This document shows positions 8,099-13,558 of a stretch of DNA of 13,558 nt, one piece after another. Position numbers and translations under genes: made by a program. Source of the DNA: an uncultured Azospirillum sp. (GTDB lineage: Bacteria > Pseudomonadota > Alphaproteobacteria > Azospirillales > Azospirillaceae); the NCBI RefSeq assembly GCF_946480385.1, contig NZ_CAMLJP010000145.1:1-13558 (forward strand). The letters are read 5' to 3'. Below the pieces are notes generated by a model. The model did no database searches and was not told the origin of the DNA. It worked only from the letters and a program-made list of their open reading frames with translations. Every line of letters starts with the position of its first letter. The stretch's first letter is position 1.

Positions 8099-8152
8099 AC
8101 AGCCATGGAGCCTGACGCGGTTTGGACCGACCGCCTCGGGCTCCATGGCTGT
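8099..8152. terminator. Long hairpin terminator between the entericidin and DUF6481 genes
   Basis: Arms 8099-8112 (acagccatggagcc) and 8139-8152 are perfect 14-base complements. Pairing continues inward through a T-G wobble, two more pairs and, after one C-C mismatch, a further five or six pairs. On the minus strand the stem is followed directly by seven T residues (A tract 8093-8099), making it a textbook terminator for the DUF6481 gene, whose stop lies 58 bases before it. On the plus strand the tail is gtttggtt, weaker but usable for the entericidin gene. An 11-base copy of the stem foot lies just outside, at 8081-8091. Confidence 0.88.
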
Positions 8153-8210
8153 GTTTGGTTCGACGGCCGGAGCCGCGCGTCACGTCGGTACCGGCATTCC
8201 GCGATGCGGG

Positions 8211-8585
8211 TCAGCGACTCCGGGCCTTGCGCGCCGCATAGCGGGCGTCGCGGGCAGCCTTCGCCTCGGCTGCCGTCGCCACCTGGCGCTTGGCCTGTTC
8301 GGCGATCTCCTGGGCGGCCAGCGCCTCACGGGCGGCCTGCGCGGCCTGTTCCGCCTGCAGCGCTTCCAGTTCGGCGGCCTTGCGGGCTTCGCGCACCGCA
8401 TTGCGTTCGGCCTCGCGGGCCTCACGGGCGACGCGGACGGCCCGCCGGGCCTCTTCGCGCTCCACAAAGACCGGATCGTTCACACCGGGTTGCGCCTTGA
8501 ACTTTTCCAGCAGTGCCTTCTTCGCGCCGGCGGCCGCGCTCAGACGCTCCGAAAGCCCTGCATCTTTAAAACCGTTCATGTCCAT
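8211..8585 (-). CDS. DUF6481 family alanine/arginine-rich protein
   Basis: This small, highly charged protein (124 residues) belongs to what I recognise as the DUF6481 family of alphaproteobacteria; function unknown. It opens with NGFKDAGLSERLSAAAGAKKALLEKFKAQP, followed by NDPVFVEREEARRAV. A long Ala/Glu/Arg-rich region, residues about 45-115, is predicted to be one continuous helix or coiled coil. The end, KAARDARYAARKARSR, is basic and typical of the family. There is no signal peptide or membrane segment. Two ATGs lie close together, at 8585 (MDMNGF) and 8579 (MNGF); the second matches the usual family start, and a clear ribosome binding site is lacking for both. It lies downstream of the cold-shock gene on the same strand, but a strong terminator separates them, so it probably has its own promoter in 8586-8680. 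Confidence 0.75.
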   Translation of the reverse strand: MDMNGFKDAGLSERLSAAAGAKKALLEKFKAQPGVNDPVFVEREEARRAVRVAREAREAERNAVREARKAAELEALQAEQAAQAAREALAAQEIAEQAKRQVATAAEAKAARDARYAARKARSR

Positions 8586-8609
8586 CCATTTCGTGAATTT
8601 CGCCGTGCC

Positions 8610-8639
8610 CTCGGGAAGATCATCCTCGGGAAGATCATC
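8610..8639. repeat. Perfect 15-base tandem duplication upstream of the DUF6481 gene
   Basis: The unit ctcgggaagatcatc occurs twice, head to tail and without mismatch, at 8610-8624 and 8625-8639. It starts 25 bases before the DUF6481 start codon, within its probable leader or promoter. A GC-rich near-repeat (gggccggtc, gggccggca) follows at about 8641-8658. Confidence 0.9.
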
Positions 8640-8680
8640 GGGCCGGTCGGGCCGGCATCGTCAACCGAGGGGGCAGGTAC

Positions 8681-8707
8681 AAAAAAAGGCGGCCGGAGCC
8701 GCCCTTT
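8681..8707 (-). terminator. Rho-independent terminator of the cold-shock gene
   Basis: Read on the minus strand, a six-pair GC stem (ggcggc / gccgcc at 8688-8693 and 8698-8703) with a four-base loop is followed by seven T residues (A tract 8681-8687). It lies 23 bases after the stop of the cold-shock gene. Confidence 0.92.
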
Positions 8708-8726
8708 CTCTTCGAACCCGCTGCGC

Positions 8727-8936
8727 TCAGAGAGCGCGGAGGTTCTCGGCCGCAACCTTGCCGCGGCGCGGATCGCGGATCGCGTCGAAGGACAGCTTCT
8801 GGCCTTCGCCGAGATTGCTGATCCCGGCGCGCTCGACGGCGGAGATGTGGACGAACACGTCGGCCGTGCCGTCTTCCGGCTGAATGAAGCCGAAGCCCTT
8901 GGTGGAGTTGAAAAACTTGACGGTTCCGATAGCCAT
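8727..8936 (-). CDS. CspA-family cold-shock protein
   Basis: This is a 69-residue single cold-shock domain, an OB-fold that binds single-stranded nucleic acid and acts as an RNA chaperone or transcription antiterminator. Both RNA-binding motifs are present: RNP1 as KGFGFI (13-18) and RNP2 as VFVHI (27-31). The start MAIGTVKFFNSTKGFGFIQP is typical. The C-terminal half (GQKLSFDAIRDPRRGKVAAENLRAL) fits alphaproteobacterial Csp proteins. The ATG is preceded by AAGGGA with good spacing. A strong terminator follows, and a candidate promoter lies about 95-120 bases upstream, leaving a leader of roughly 85 bases. Genomes of this group carry several csp paralogues, so no specific symbol is given, and cold induction is not proven by sequence. 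Confidence 0.95.
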   Translation of the reverse strand: MAIGTVKFFNSTKGFGFIQPEDGTADVFVHISAVERAGISNLGEGQKLSFDAIRDPRRGKVAAENLRAL

Positions 8937-9012
8937 GGGTCAGTTCCCTTCCTGGCGTTGCGCCGCGCGAGTTTGCGCAGGCGCATCAATTTCACTTCGG
9001 GGAAGAGACCCA

Positions 9013-9029
9013 GATCCGTGTGACGGATC
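9013..9029. promoter_or_regulatory. Inverted repeat over the inferred csp transcription start
   Basis: The 7-base arms gatccgt (9013-9019) and acggatc (9023-9029) are perfect complements around a gtg spacer. The repeat abuts the candidate -10 box, so it could be a repressor operator or a stem at the 5' end of the csp leader RNA. There is no T tract, so a terminator for hldE is less likely. Confidence 0.5.
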
Positions 9030-9057
9030 AGAATAACAAAGCCCAGAGCAACGTCGA
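9030..9057 (-). promoter_or_regulatory. Candidate housekeeping promoter of the cold-shock gene
   Basis: Read on the minus strand, TCGACG (9052-9057) and TATTCT (9030-9035) are separated by 16 bases; each matches the sigma-70 consensus at four of six positions. The inferred transcript would start at about 9022-9024 and carry a leader of about 85 bases. A palindrome begins directly after the -10 box. Confidence 0.4.
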
Positions 9058-9133
9058 CCATCCATAGATGGGCCATGCATCGGCAGCTTACAAGCCACAA
9101 TCGACGCCGGCCGCCGATACCCGCCCGATTGTC

Positions 9134-10579
9134 TCAGCCTTTCATGCGCTTGATGGTGTTGGTCGTGCTCTGGCCCTGCACCAGATCGGCCAAAACCACT
9201 TTCCCGCCATAGCTCTGGACGAAATCCGCCCCCACCACGGTGGCGATGGTGTAGTCCGCCCCCTTGACCAGCACGTCGGGGCGCAGGGCGTGGATCAGCA
9301 TCTCCGGCGTGTCCTCACCGAAGATCACCACCAGATCGACGCAGCCCAGCGACGCCAGCACGGTGGCGCGCGCCGTCTCGTTCTGCACCGGCCGGCTGTC
9401 GCCCTTCAGCCGCTTCACCGAGGCGTCGCTGTTCAGCCCGACCACCAGCACGTCGCAGGCCGCGCGGGCCTGCTTCAGCAGCGAGATATGGCCGGGGTGC
9501 AGCAGGTCGAAGCAACCGTTGGTGAAGCCCACCCGCTTGCCGCGCAGCCGCCAGCGCTCCGCCCGTTCCGCCGCGGCGTCGCGGGTCAGCACCTTTTCCT
9601 CACCGTGACGCCATTCCTGCTCGTGCAGGCTGGACAGCAGTTCGGCCGAGCGGACCACCGCCGTGCCGACCTTGCCCACCACGATGCCGGCCGCCAGGTT
9701 GGCCAGCCGCGCCGAATCGACCAGATCGATCCCCACCGACAGCGCGGCGGTCAACGTCGCCACCACCGTGTCGCCGGCGCCCGACACGTCGAACACCTCG
9801 CGCGCCTCCGCCGGCAGATGCACCGCCTCCCCGGCCGTCACCACCGACATGCCCTGTTCACTGCGGGTGGCGACGACGGCGCCGATGCCGCAGGTGGCAA
9901 TCAGGTGACGCGCGGCGGCGATCACCTCCTCGTCCGTGCGGGCCGGCAGGCCGGTGGCCTCCATCAGTTCCTTGCGGTTGGGCGTGACGATGTCGGCGCC
10001 GCGATAGCGGCGGTAGTCGCGTCCCTTCGGGTCCACCACGACCGTGCGCCCGGCCTCCCGCGCGGCGGCGATCACCGCCACCACCAGCTCATCGGTCAGC
10101 ACGCCCTTGCCGTAATCGGACAGGATGACGCCGCCCACCTCGGGCAGCAGGTCGCGCACGCGCTCCAGCACGCGGTCGGCGACGGTGATCGGCACCACCG
10201 TCTCGATGTCGGTGCGCAGAAGCTGCTGCTGGCCGGCGATGAAGCGGGTCTTGACCGTGGTCTGGCGCCCGTCCTCCATCACGATGGCGCCGTCGCTGAC
10301 GCCCTCGCGCCGCAGCAGGGCCAGCAGATCGGTGCCGATGCCGTCGCGTCCCACCACCGAGACGAAGCGGCAGGCCGCCTCCAGCGCCACCAAGTTGGCG
10401 GCGACATTGCCGGCGCCGCCCAACTTGGGCACTTCGCGGTCCACGCGCAGGACGGGGATCGGCGCCTCCGGCGACACCCGGTCCACCGAACCATAGACGA
10501 AACGGTCGAGCATCACGTCGCCAATGCACAGCACGTTGGCGCGCGACAGGGTGTCGATGTGACGGGCAAGGTCGCTCAT
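9134..10579 (-). CDS. hldE: Bifunctional heptose-7-phosphate kinase / heptose-1-phosphate adenylyltransferase
   Basis: HldE carries out two steps in making ADP-D-glycero-beta-D-manno-heptose, the precursor of lipopolysaccharide inner-core heptose, in the cytoplasm. The 481-residue protein is a full-length fusion. The N-terminal PfkB/ribokinase domain (about 1-325) shows [13 protein letters not shown] (51-63), [11 protein letters not shown] (151-161) and the signature [13 protein letters not shown] (264-276), with D270 as catalytic base. The C-terminal nucleotidyltransferase domain (about 345-481) shows [21 protein letters not shown] (351-371) with the HxGH motif at 361-364, then VGLNSD and KGADYT. 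The start matches homologues; the ribosome binding site is modest (AGG six bases before). It stands alone and is divergent from a histidine kinase gene, with 129 bases between. Other LPS genes (gmhA, gmhB, hldD) are not in the window. Confidence 0.96.
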   Translation of the reverse strand: MSDLARHIDTLSRANVLCIGDVMLDRFVYGSVDRVSPEAPIPVLRVDREVPKLGGAGNVAANLVALEAACRFVSVVGRDGIGTDLLALLRREGVSDGAIVMEDGRQTTVKTRFIAGQQQLLRTDIETVVPITVADRVLERVRDLLPEVGGVILSDYGKGVLTDELVVAVIAAAREAGRTVVVDPKGRDYRRYRGADIVTPNRKELMEATGLPARTDEEVIAAARHLIATCGIGAVVATRSEQGMSVVTAGEAVHLPAEAREVFDVSGAGDTVVATLTAALSVGIDLVDSARLANLAAGIVVGKVGTAVVRSAELLSSLHEQEWRHGEEKVLTRDAAAERAERWRLRGKRVGFTNGCFDLLHPGHISLLKQARAACDVLVVGLNSDASVKRLKGDSRPVQNETARATVLASLGCVDLVVIFGEDTPEMLIHALRPDVLVKGADYTIATVVGADFVQSYGGKVVLADLVQGQSTTNTIKRMKG

Positions 10580-10636
10580 GGCGCCTGTCTTACCAACGCC
10601 AAAGCGGTAACGCCAGCGGATCGGGGCCTCCGGACT

Positions 10637-10656
10637 GGTGACGCTCGTTTGTCACC
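10637..10656. repeat. Inverted repeat in the hldE / histidine kinase divergent region
   Basis: Perfect 6-base arms ggtgac (10637-10642) and gtcacc (10651-10656) flank an 8-base spacer, near the middle of the 129-base divergent region. It could be an operator or a weak stem. The short arms leave chance as a real possibility. Confidence 0.35.
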
Positions 10657-10708
10657 GTCGTAGGATGGCGTTCCGGCAACACCTCCTCCCTTTCCCGCTG
10701 GTCCCCGC

Positions 10709-12178
10709 ATGTCCCGTCCCACCGTCGCGACCAGCCTGTCGGCCAAGTTGCTGCTGCTCACCATCCTGTTCGTACTGCTGGCGGAGGTGCTGATCTACGC
10801 CCCCTCCATCGCCCGCTTCCGCATGAGCTATCTGGAGGAGCGGCTGGCCGCCGCCCACATCGCGGCCTTGTCGGTGGAGGCCGCGCCCGACCTGATGGTG
10901 ACGAAGGAGCTTCAGGCGAAGCTGCTGGCCTACACCGGCACCCATGTCATCGACCTGATCCAGCCCGGCGCCCGCGTCTACATGCTGTCCAGCCCGATGC
11001 CGCCACGGGTGGATGCGGTGTACGACCTGCGCGGCACCGGCATGGGCATGCAGTTCGTCGATGCCGGCAACGCCCTGTGGCTCGCCCTGGAAGGCGCCTT
11101 CGGACCCCAGCGCGACCGGGTGATCCGGGTGATCGACCGCTCGCCCAACGACCCGGCCCAGCGCGTCGAGGTGACGATGGACGAACGGCCGCTGATCGAC
11201 GCCATGCTGGACTTCTCCCGCCGCATCCTGGCGGTGTCGGTCGCCATCTCGCTGATCGCGGCGATCCTGGTCTATCTCACGCTGCATGCCCTCTTGGTGC
11301 GGCCGATGCGCCGGCTGACCGCGGAGGTCGTCGCCTTCCGCCGCGATCCCGACGGCGCCCCGCCGCTGGTGCCGGGCACCCGCGCCGACGAGATCGGCGT
11401 GGCGGAGCGCGAGCTTGCCGCCATGCAGGGCACGGTGCGCGCGGCGCTGCGGCAGCGCGAACGGCTCGCCACGCTCGGCACCGCGGTGGCGAAGATCAAC
11501 CACGACCTGCGCGGCATTCTCTCCACCGCCTCCCTCCTGTCGGAGCGGCTGACCGAGAGCGCCGATCCGGAGGTGCGGCGGGTGACGCCGCGGCTGGTCG
11601 CCTCGCTCGACCGCGCGGTGGAGCTGTGCAGCCAGACCCTGTCCTTCACCCGCGACGGCGTCCTGCCGCTCGCCCCCGCGCCTGTCGACCTGCACCGGTT
11701 GGCCGAGGAGGCGGGGGCCGAGGTGCTCGCCACCGCCCGCCCCGACGGCGGCCGGGTGGAGGCGGAATGGATCAACGACATCCCCGCCGGCACGCTGGCC
11801 CAGGTCGATGCCGCCCAGATCGGCCGCGCCCTGGTCAATCTCGGCCGCAACGCGGTGCAGGCCGGCGCCGACCGGGTGCGCCTCTCCGCCCAGACCGGGC
11901 GCGCGGGCGCGCTGACCCTGACCATCGCCGACAACGGCCCCGGCCTCGCCCCGCGGGCGCGGGAAAACCTGTTCCAGCCCTTCGCCGGATCGGCGCGGGC
12001 CGGCGGGATCGGCCTTGGCCTCGCCATCGCGCGCGAGGTGCTGCGCGCCCATGGCGGCGACCTCCGGCTGGTGGAGAGCGGCGCCGAAGGAACGGCCTTC
12101 GCCCTTGACATACCGCAATGCAATGCGGACACCGGTTCTGTAACTGTTGCAGCGCACAAGTCGTTTGTGTCGCATTGA
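10709..12178 (+). CDS. Orphan membrane sensor histidine kinase
   Basis: This 489-residue transmembrane histidine kinase should autophosphorylate in response to a periplasmic or membrane signal. Layout: membrane helix at about 13-33; periplasmic sensor at about 34-170 with no recognised domain; second helix at about 172-196; HAMP-like linker at about 197-250. The dimerisation helix carries the phospho-accepting H265 (KINHDLRGIL), and the HATPase domain runs from about 365 to 470. ATP-site motifs are complete: N box LVNLGRNAVQA (375-385), G1 DNGPGLA (408-414), F box LFQPF (421-425) and G2 GGIGLGLAI (432-440). No response regulator gene is adjacent, so the partner is unknown. No Shine-Dalgarno precedes the ATG; the upstream bases are pyrimidine-rich (cctcctccc). 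A later start would lose the first membrane helix. A weak stem lies just after the stop (12183-12198). Confidence 0.92.
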   Translation: MSRPTVATSLSAKLLLLTILFVLLAEVLIYAPSIARFRMSYLEERLAAAHIAALSVEAAPDLMVTKELQAKLLAYTGTHVIDLIQPGARVYMLSSPMPPRVDAVYDLRGTGMGMQFVDAGNALWLALEGAFGPQRDRVIRVIDRSPNDPAQRVEVTMDERPLIDAMLDFSRRILAVSVAISLIAAILVYLTLHALLVRPMRRLTAEVVAFRRDPDGAPPLVPGTRADEIGVAERELAAMQGTVRAALRQRERLATLGTAVAKINHDLRGILSTASLLSERLTESADPEVRRVTPRLVASLDRAVELCSQTLSFTRDGVLPLAPAPVDLHRLAEEAGAEVLATARPDGGRVEAEWINDIPAGTLAQVDAAQIGRALVNLGRNAVQAGADRVRLSAQTGRAGALTLTIADNGPGLAPRARENLFQPFAGSARAGGIGLGLAIAREVLRAHGGDLRLVESGAEGTAFALDIPQCNADTGSVTVAAHKSFVSH

Positions 12179-12297
12179 TTCCGCGGGCTCCCTCCCGCAG
12201 AATTCCTTCAACAGCGAAGCGTTCGCGGGCAGCCCGGCGGGGCGGGAGGCGGGCGCTTCCACCCTGACAACGCCTTGTTCTGAAAGGACTCCGGGAC

Positions 12298-12486
12298 GTG
12301 AAAGCCTTCTCCTTCTGGATCAACCCCATCCTCGCCGGCATCATGGCCTTCGTCGGCCTGCTCGCCTCTTCGCGCGCGGCGGACGAAGCCTTCGCGGCCG
12401 GCGGTCTGATCGTTTTCCTCGGCTGCGTGCTCTTCATCTTCGCGTCGATTGGCCGCTATTTCGACCGCATGGGCTCCGCCCACTGA
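12298..12486 (+). CDS. Small two-helix membrane protein of unknown function
   Basis: I do not recognise this 62-residue protein. It has a basic start (MKAFSF), a first hydrophobic helix at about 7-24 (WINPILAGIMAFVGLLAS), a short charged loop (SRAADEAF) and a second helix at about 34-52 (AGGLIVFLGCVLFIFASIG), ending RYFDRMGSAH. It is therefore probably an integral inner-membrane hairpin. The start is GTG; AAGGA lies nine bases upstream, which supports translation and the start choice. It sits 119 bases after the histidine kinase gene and 81 before the methyltransferase gene, all in the same direction. A shared transcript is possible but not shown. Confidence 0.72.
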   Translation: MKAFSFWINPILAGIMAFVGLLASSRAADEAFAAGGLIVFLGCVLFIFASIGRYFDRMGSAH

Positions 12487-12567
12487 CCAAGCCGACAGGC
12501 GACTGGTAAACGCGAAGGCCGGGTGAAACACCCCGGGGGGCAGGCGCCCAACACAAGCGGGTGCCAC

Positions 12568-13362
12568 ATGGCTCTGAACATGGCGTGGGACCCCAACGCC
12601 TTCGCGACGATTGACGTCCTGCGCCGTCGTCCCGTCATGGACCTGACGGCGGCGCTTCCCTTCTTCCTGGCTCCGAACACCATCGTCGATCTCGGCTGCG
12701 GTGCCGGTCAGCTGTCCCGGCTGCTGGCAACGCGCTGGCCGCTGGCCGACGTGCTGGCGGTCGACCAGTCCCCGGCGATGCTGCGCTGGGCCGCCGACAC
12801 GCCGTCGCGCGTGCGCTACCAGCAGGCCGACCTGACCGTCTGGCGCCCGCACTGGCCGGCGGATCTCGTCATCTCCGCCGGCGGGCTGCAGCATGTCGGC
12901 GGGCACGAGCGGATCTTCCCCGACCTGCTGCAAGCGCTCGGCCCCGGCGGCGTGCTCGCCGTCACCCTGCCCCGCCCGCAGGACCAGACCGCCCACCGCC
13001 TGCTGCTGGAAACCGCCGCCGATGGCCCCTGGTCCGACCGTCTGCACGGCGCCTGGCCCACCGCCCAGCCAAGCGGCAGCCGCAGCTATGGCCCGCAGGA
13101 CTACTATGACTGGCTGAGCCCCCAGGCCGCCGCCATCGATCTGTGGGAGACCGAGTATTTCCACGCGCTGGACGGCGACGTCCCGCATCTGCAATGGCTG
13201 CACCAGTCGGCGCTGGTCCCGGTGATGGACCGCCTGACCGGTCCCGAACTCGACCGCTTCCTTGCCGCCTACCGCCGCCGGCTGGAGGCCGCCTACCCGG
13301 AACATTCCAGCGGCAGCGCGCTGATCCCGACCCAATGGCTGTTCATGGTGGTGCGGGTGTAG
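12568..13362 (+). CDS. tam: Trans-aconitate 2-methyltransferase-like SAM-dependent methyltransferase
   Basis: This is a class I SAM-dependent methyltransferase of 264 residues, close to the usual length for Tam, which methylates trans-aconitate, a spontaneous isomer of cis-aconitate that inhibits aconitase. Visible are WDPNAFATIDVLRRRP (8-22), SAM motif I VDLGCGAGQLSRLLA (40-54), the acidic D66 in AVDQSPAMLRWA, ADLTVW (87-92), the post-loop GGLQHVGGHERIFPDLLQALGPGGVLAVTLP (105-135) and the Tam-like C-terminal half DYYDWLSPQAAAIDLWETEYFHAL. Ends such as FLAAYRRRLEAAYP also fit. The ATG at 12568 is preferred; the frame is open to a GTG at 12523 (279 residues), and homologues often begin near the ATG at 12580. 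The fold is certain; the substrate is inferred from family resemblance. It converges on a ParA-like gene. Confidence 0.8.
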   Translation: MALNMAWDPNAFATIDVLRRRPVMDLTAALPFFLAPNTIVDLGCGAGQLSRLLATRWPLADVLAVDQSPAMLRWAADTPSRVRYQQADLTVWRPHWPADLVISAGGLQHVGGHERIFPDLLQALGPGGVLAVTLPRPQDQTAHRLLLETAADGPWSDRLHGAWPTAQPSGSRSYGPQDYYDWLSPQAAAIDLWETEYFHALDGDVPHLQWLHQSALVPVMDRLTGPELDRFLAAYRRRLEAAYPEHSSGSALIPTQWLFMVVRV

Positions 13363-13371
13363 GGAGGTACC

Positions 13372-13413
13372 CGCCCCGCTTCAAACCCCGTCGCCCCGCT
13401 TCAAACCCCGTCG
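13372..13413. repeat. Perfect 20-base tandem duplication at the 3' end of the ParA-like gene
   Basis: The unit ccccgcttcaaaccccgtcg occurs twice, at 13374-13393 and 13394-13413; the 20-base periodicity extends two bases to the left. The right copy contains the stop codon and last codons of the minus-strand gene, so the left copy is a duplicate of that end lying just outside the gene. Confidence 0.92.
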
Positions 13414-13558
13414 ATGTAGCTCAGCAGCGGCTGCCAGTCGCTGCGATGCTCGGCGGCGCGCTTGCCCGACATGTCGAACAGGCTGAGACCGCTTTCCGCC
13501 GCATCGGCATAGATCTGGCTGTCGCGCAGCCGGGTCACCACCTGATGGCCGATGCCGC
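13401..13558 (-). CDS. ParA-family ATPase, C-terminal fragment, runs off the right edge
   Basis: Only the last 51 or so residues are in the window. They read GIGHQVVTRLRDSQIYADAAE, then SGLSLFDMSGKRAAEHRSDWQPLLSYIDGV and a TGA. The arrangement R-D-x-x-x-Y-x-x-A-x-x-x-G-L-S-x-F is characteristic of the end of ParA/Soj-like P-loop ATPases that partition plasmids or chromosomes or position cellular cargo. The Walker motifs lie outside the window, so the subfamily (ParA, PpfA-like cluster positioning, orphan ParA) cannot be told. It converges on the methyltransferase gene with 38 bases between. A 20-base duplication spans its stop codon. Confidence 0.68.
   Translation of the reverse strand, partial: GIGHQVVTRLRDSQIYADAAESGLSLFDMSGKRAAEHRSDWQPLLSYIDGV

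Noticed and set aside
7873..8152. Toxin-antitoxin pair of entericidin with a second small gene
   Set aside because: Only one small lipoprotein frame is present; the adjacent bases form a terminator hairpin, not a second gene.
9068..10663. Frame of 531 codons opposite hldE
   Set aside because: Antisense shadow of a full-length, well-recognised enzyme.
12155..12169. Inverted repeat cacaa-gtcgt-ttgtg at the end of the kinase gene
   Set aside because: Five-base arms inside coding sequence with no T tract; probably chance.
10652..12262. Frame of 536 codons opposite the histidine kinase
   Set aside because: Antisense shadow; no recognisable motif, while the sense frame has all kinase motifs.

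Overview
This window looks like chromosomal DNA of a high-GC alphaproteobacterium, most likely Rhodospirillales of the Azospirillum type. The reasons are strong G/C bias at third codon positions, the neighbourhood priA | tal-DUF484-xerC, a DUF6481 protein, a bifunctional HldE, and an EcfG-like promoter in front of an entericidin. The genus is inferred from gene content and family resemblance, not from a database search. I found no rRNA, tRNA, CRISPR array, insertion sequence or prophage.

Left part (1-2958): the 5' end of priA (replication restart) runs leftward off the window. Facing away from it is a compact operon of a small transaldolase (tal), a DUF484 protein and the tyrosine recombinase XerC. 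DUF484 and xerC overlap by four bases. Next comes an AT-rich gap of 310 bases (2959-3268), followed by a membrane chemoreceptor with a periplasmic dCache-type sensor (3269-5449). A bidirectional hairpin terminator separates the receptor from the convergent lpdA.

Middle (5554-9133): lpdA (E3 of 2-oxo acid dehydrogenase complexes) and a Uma2-family putative nuclease lie on the minus strand. The Uma2 gene is divergent from a small entericidin-like lipoprotein gene that has a candidate general-stress (EcfG) promoter. A long perfect hairpin separates the entericidin from a minus-strand DUF6481 gene. A cold-shock protein gene lies upstream of that, with its own terminator and a candidate promoter with a palindrome over the start point.

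Right part (9134-13558): hldE (ADP-heptose synthesis for LPS core) is divergent from an orphan membrane histidine kinase. A two-helix small membrane protein follows, then a trans-aconitate methyltransferase-like enzyme, and finally the 3' end of a ParA-type ATPase entering from the right on the minus strand.

Most genes are housekeeping or stress functions in ordinary order. The chemoreceptor, the Uma2 gene and the AT-rich gap look like the accessory part. I see no convincing new multi-gene system. The better leads are regulatory or structural: the EcfG-like promoter with heptamer repeats, the hairpin with a duplicated foot, the csp start-site palindrome, a possible leader ORF before hldE, and two perfect short tandem duplications.
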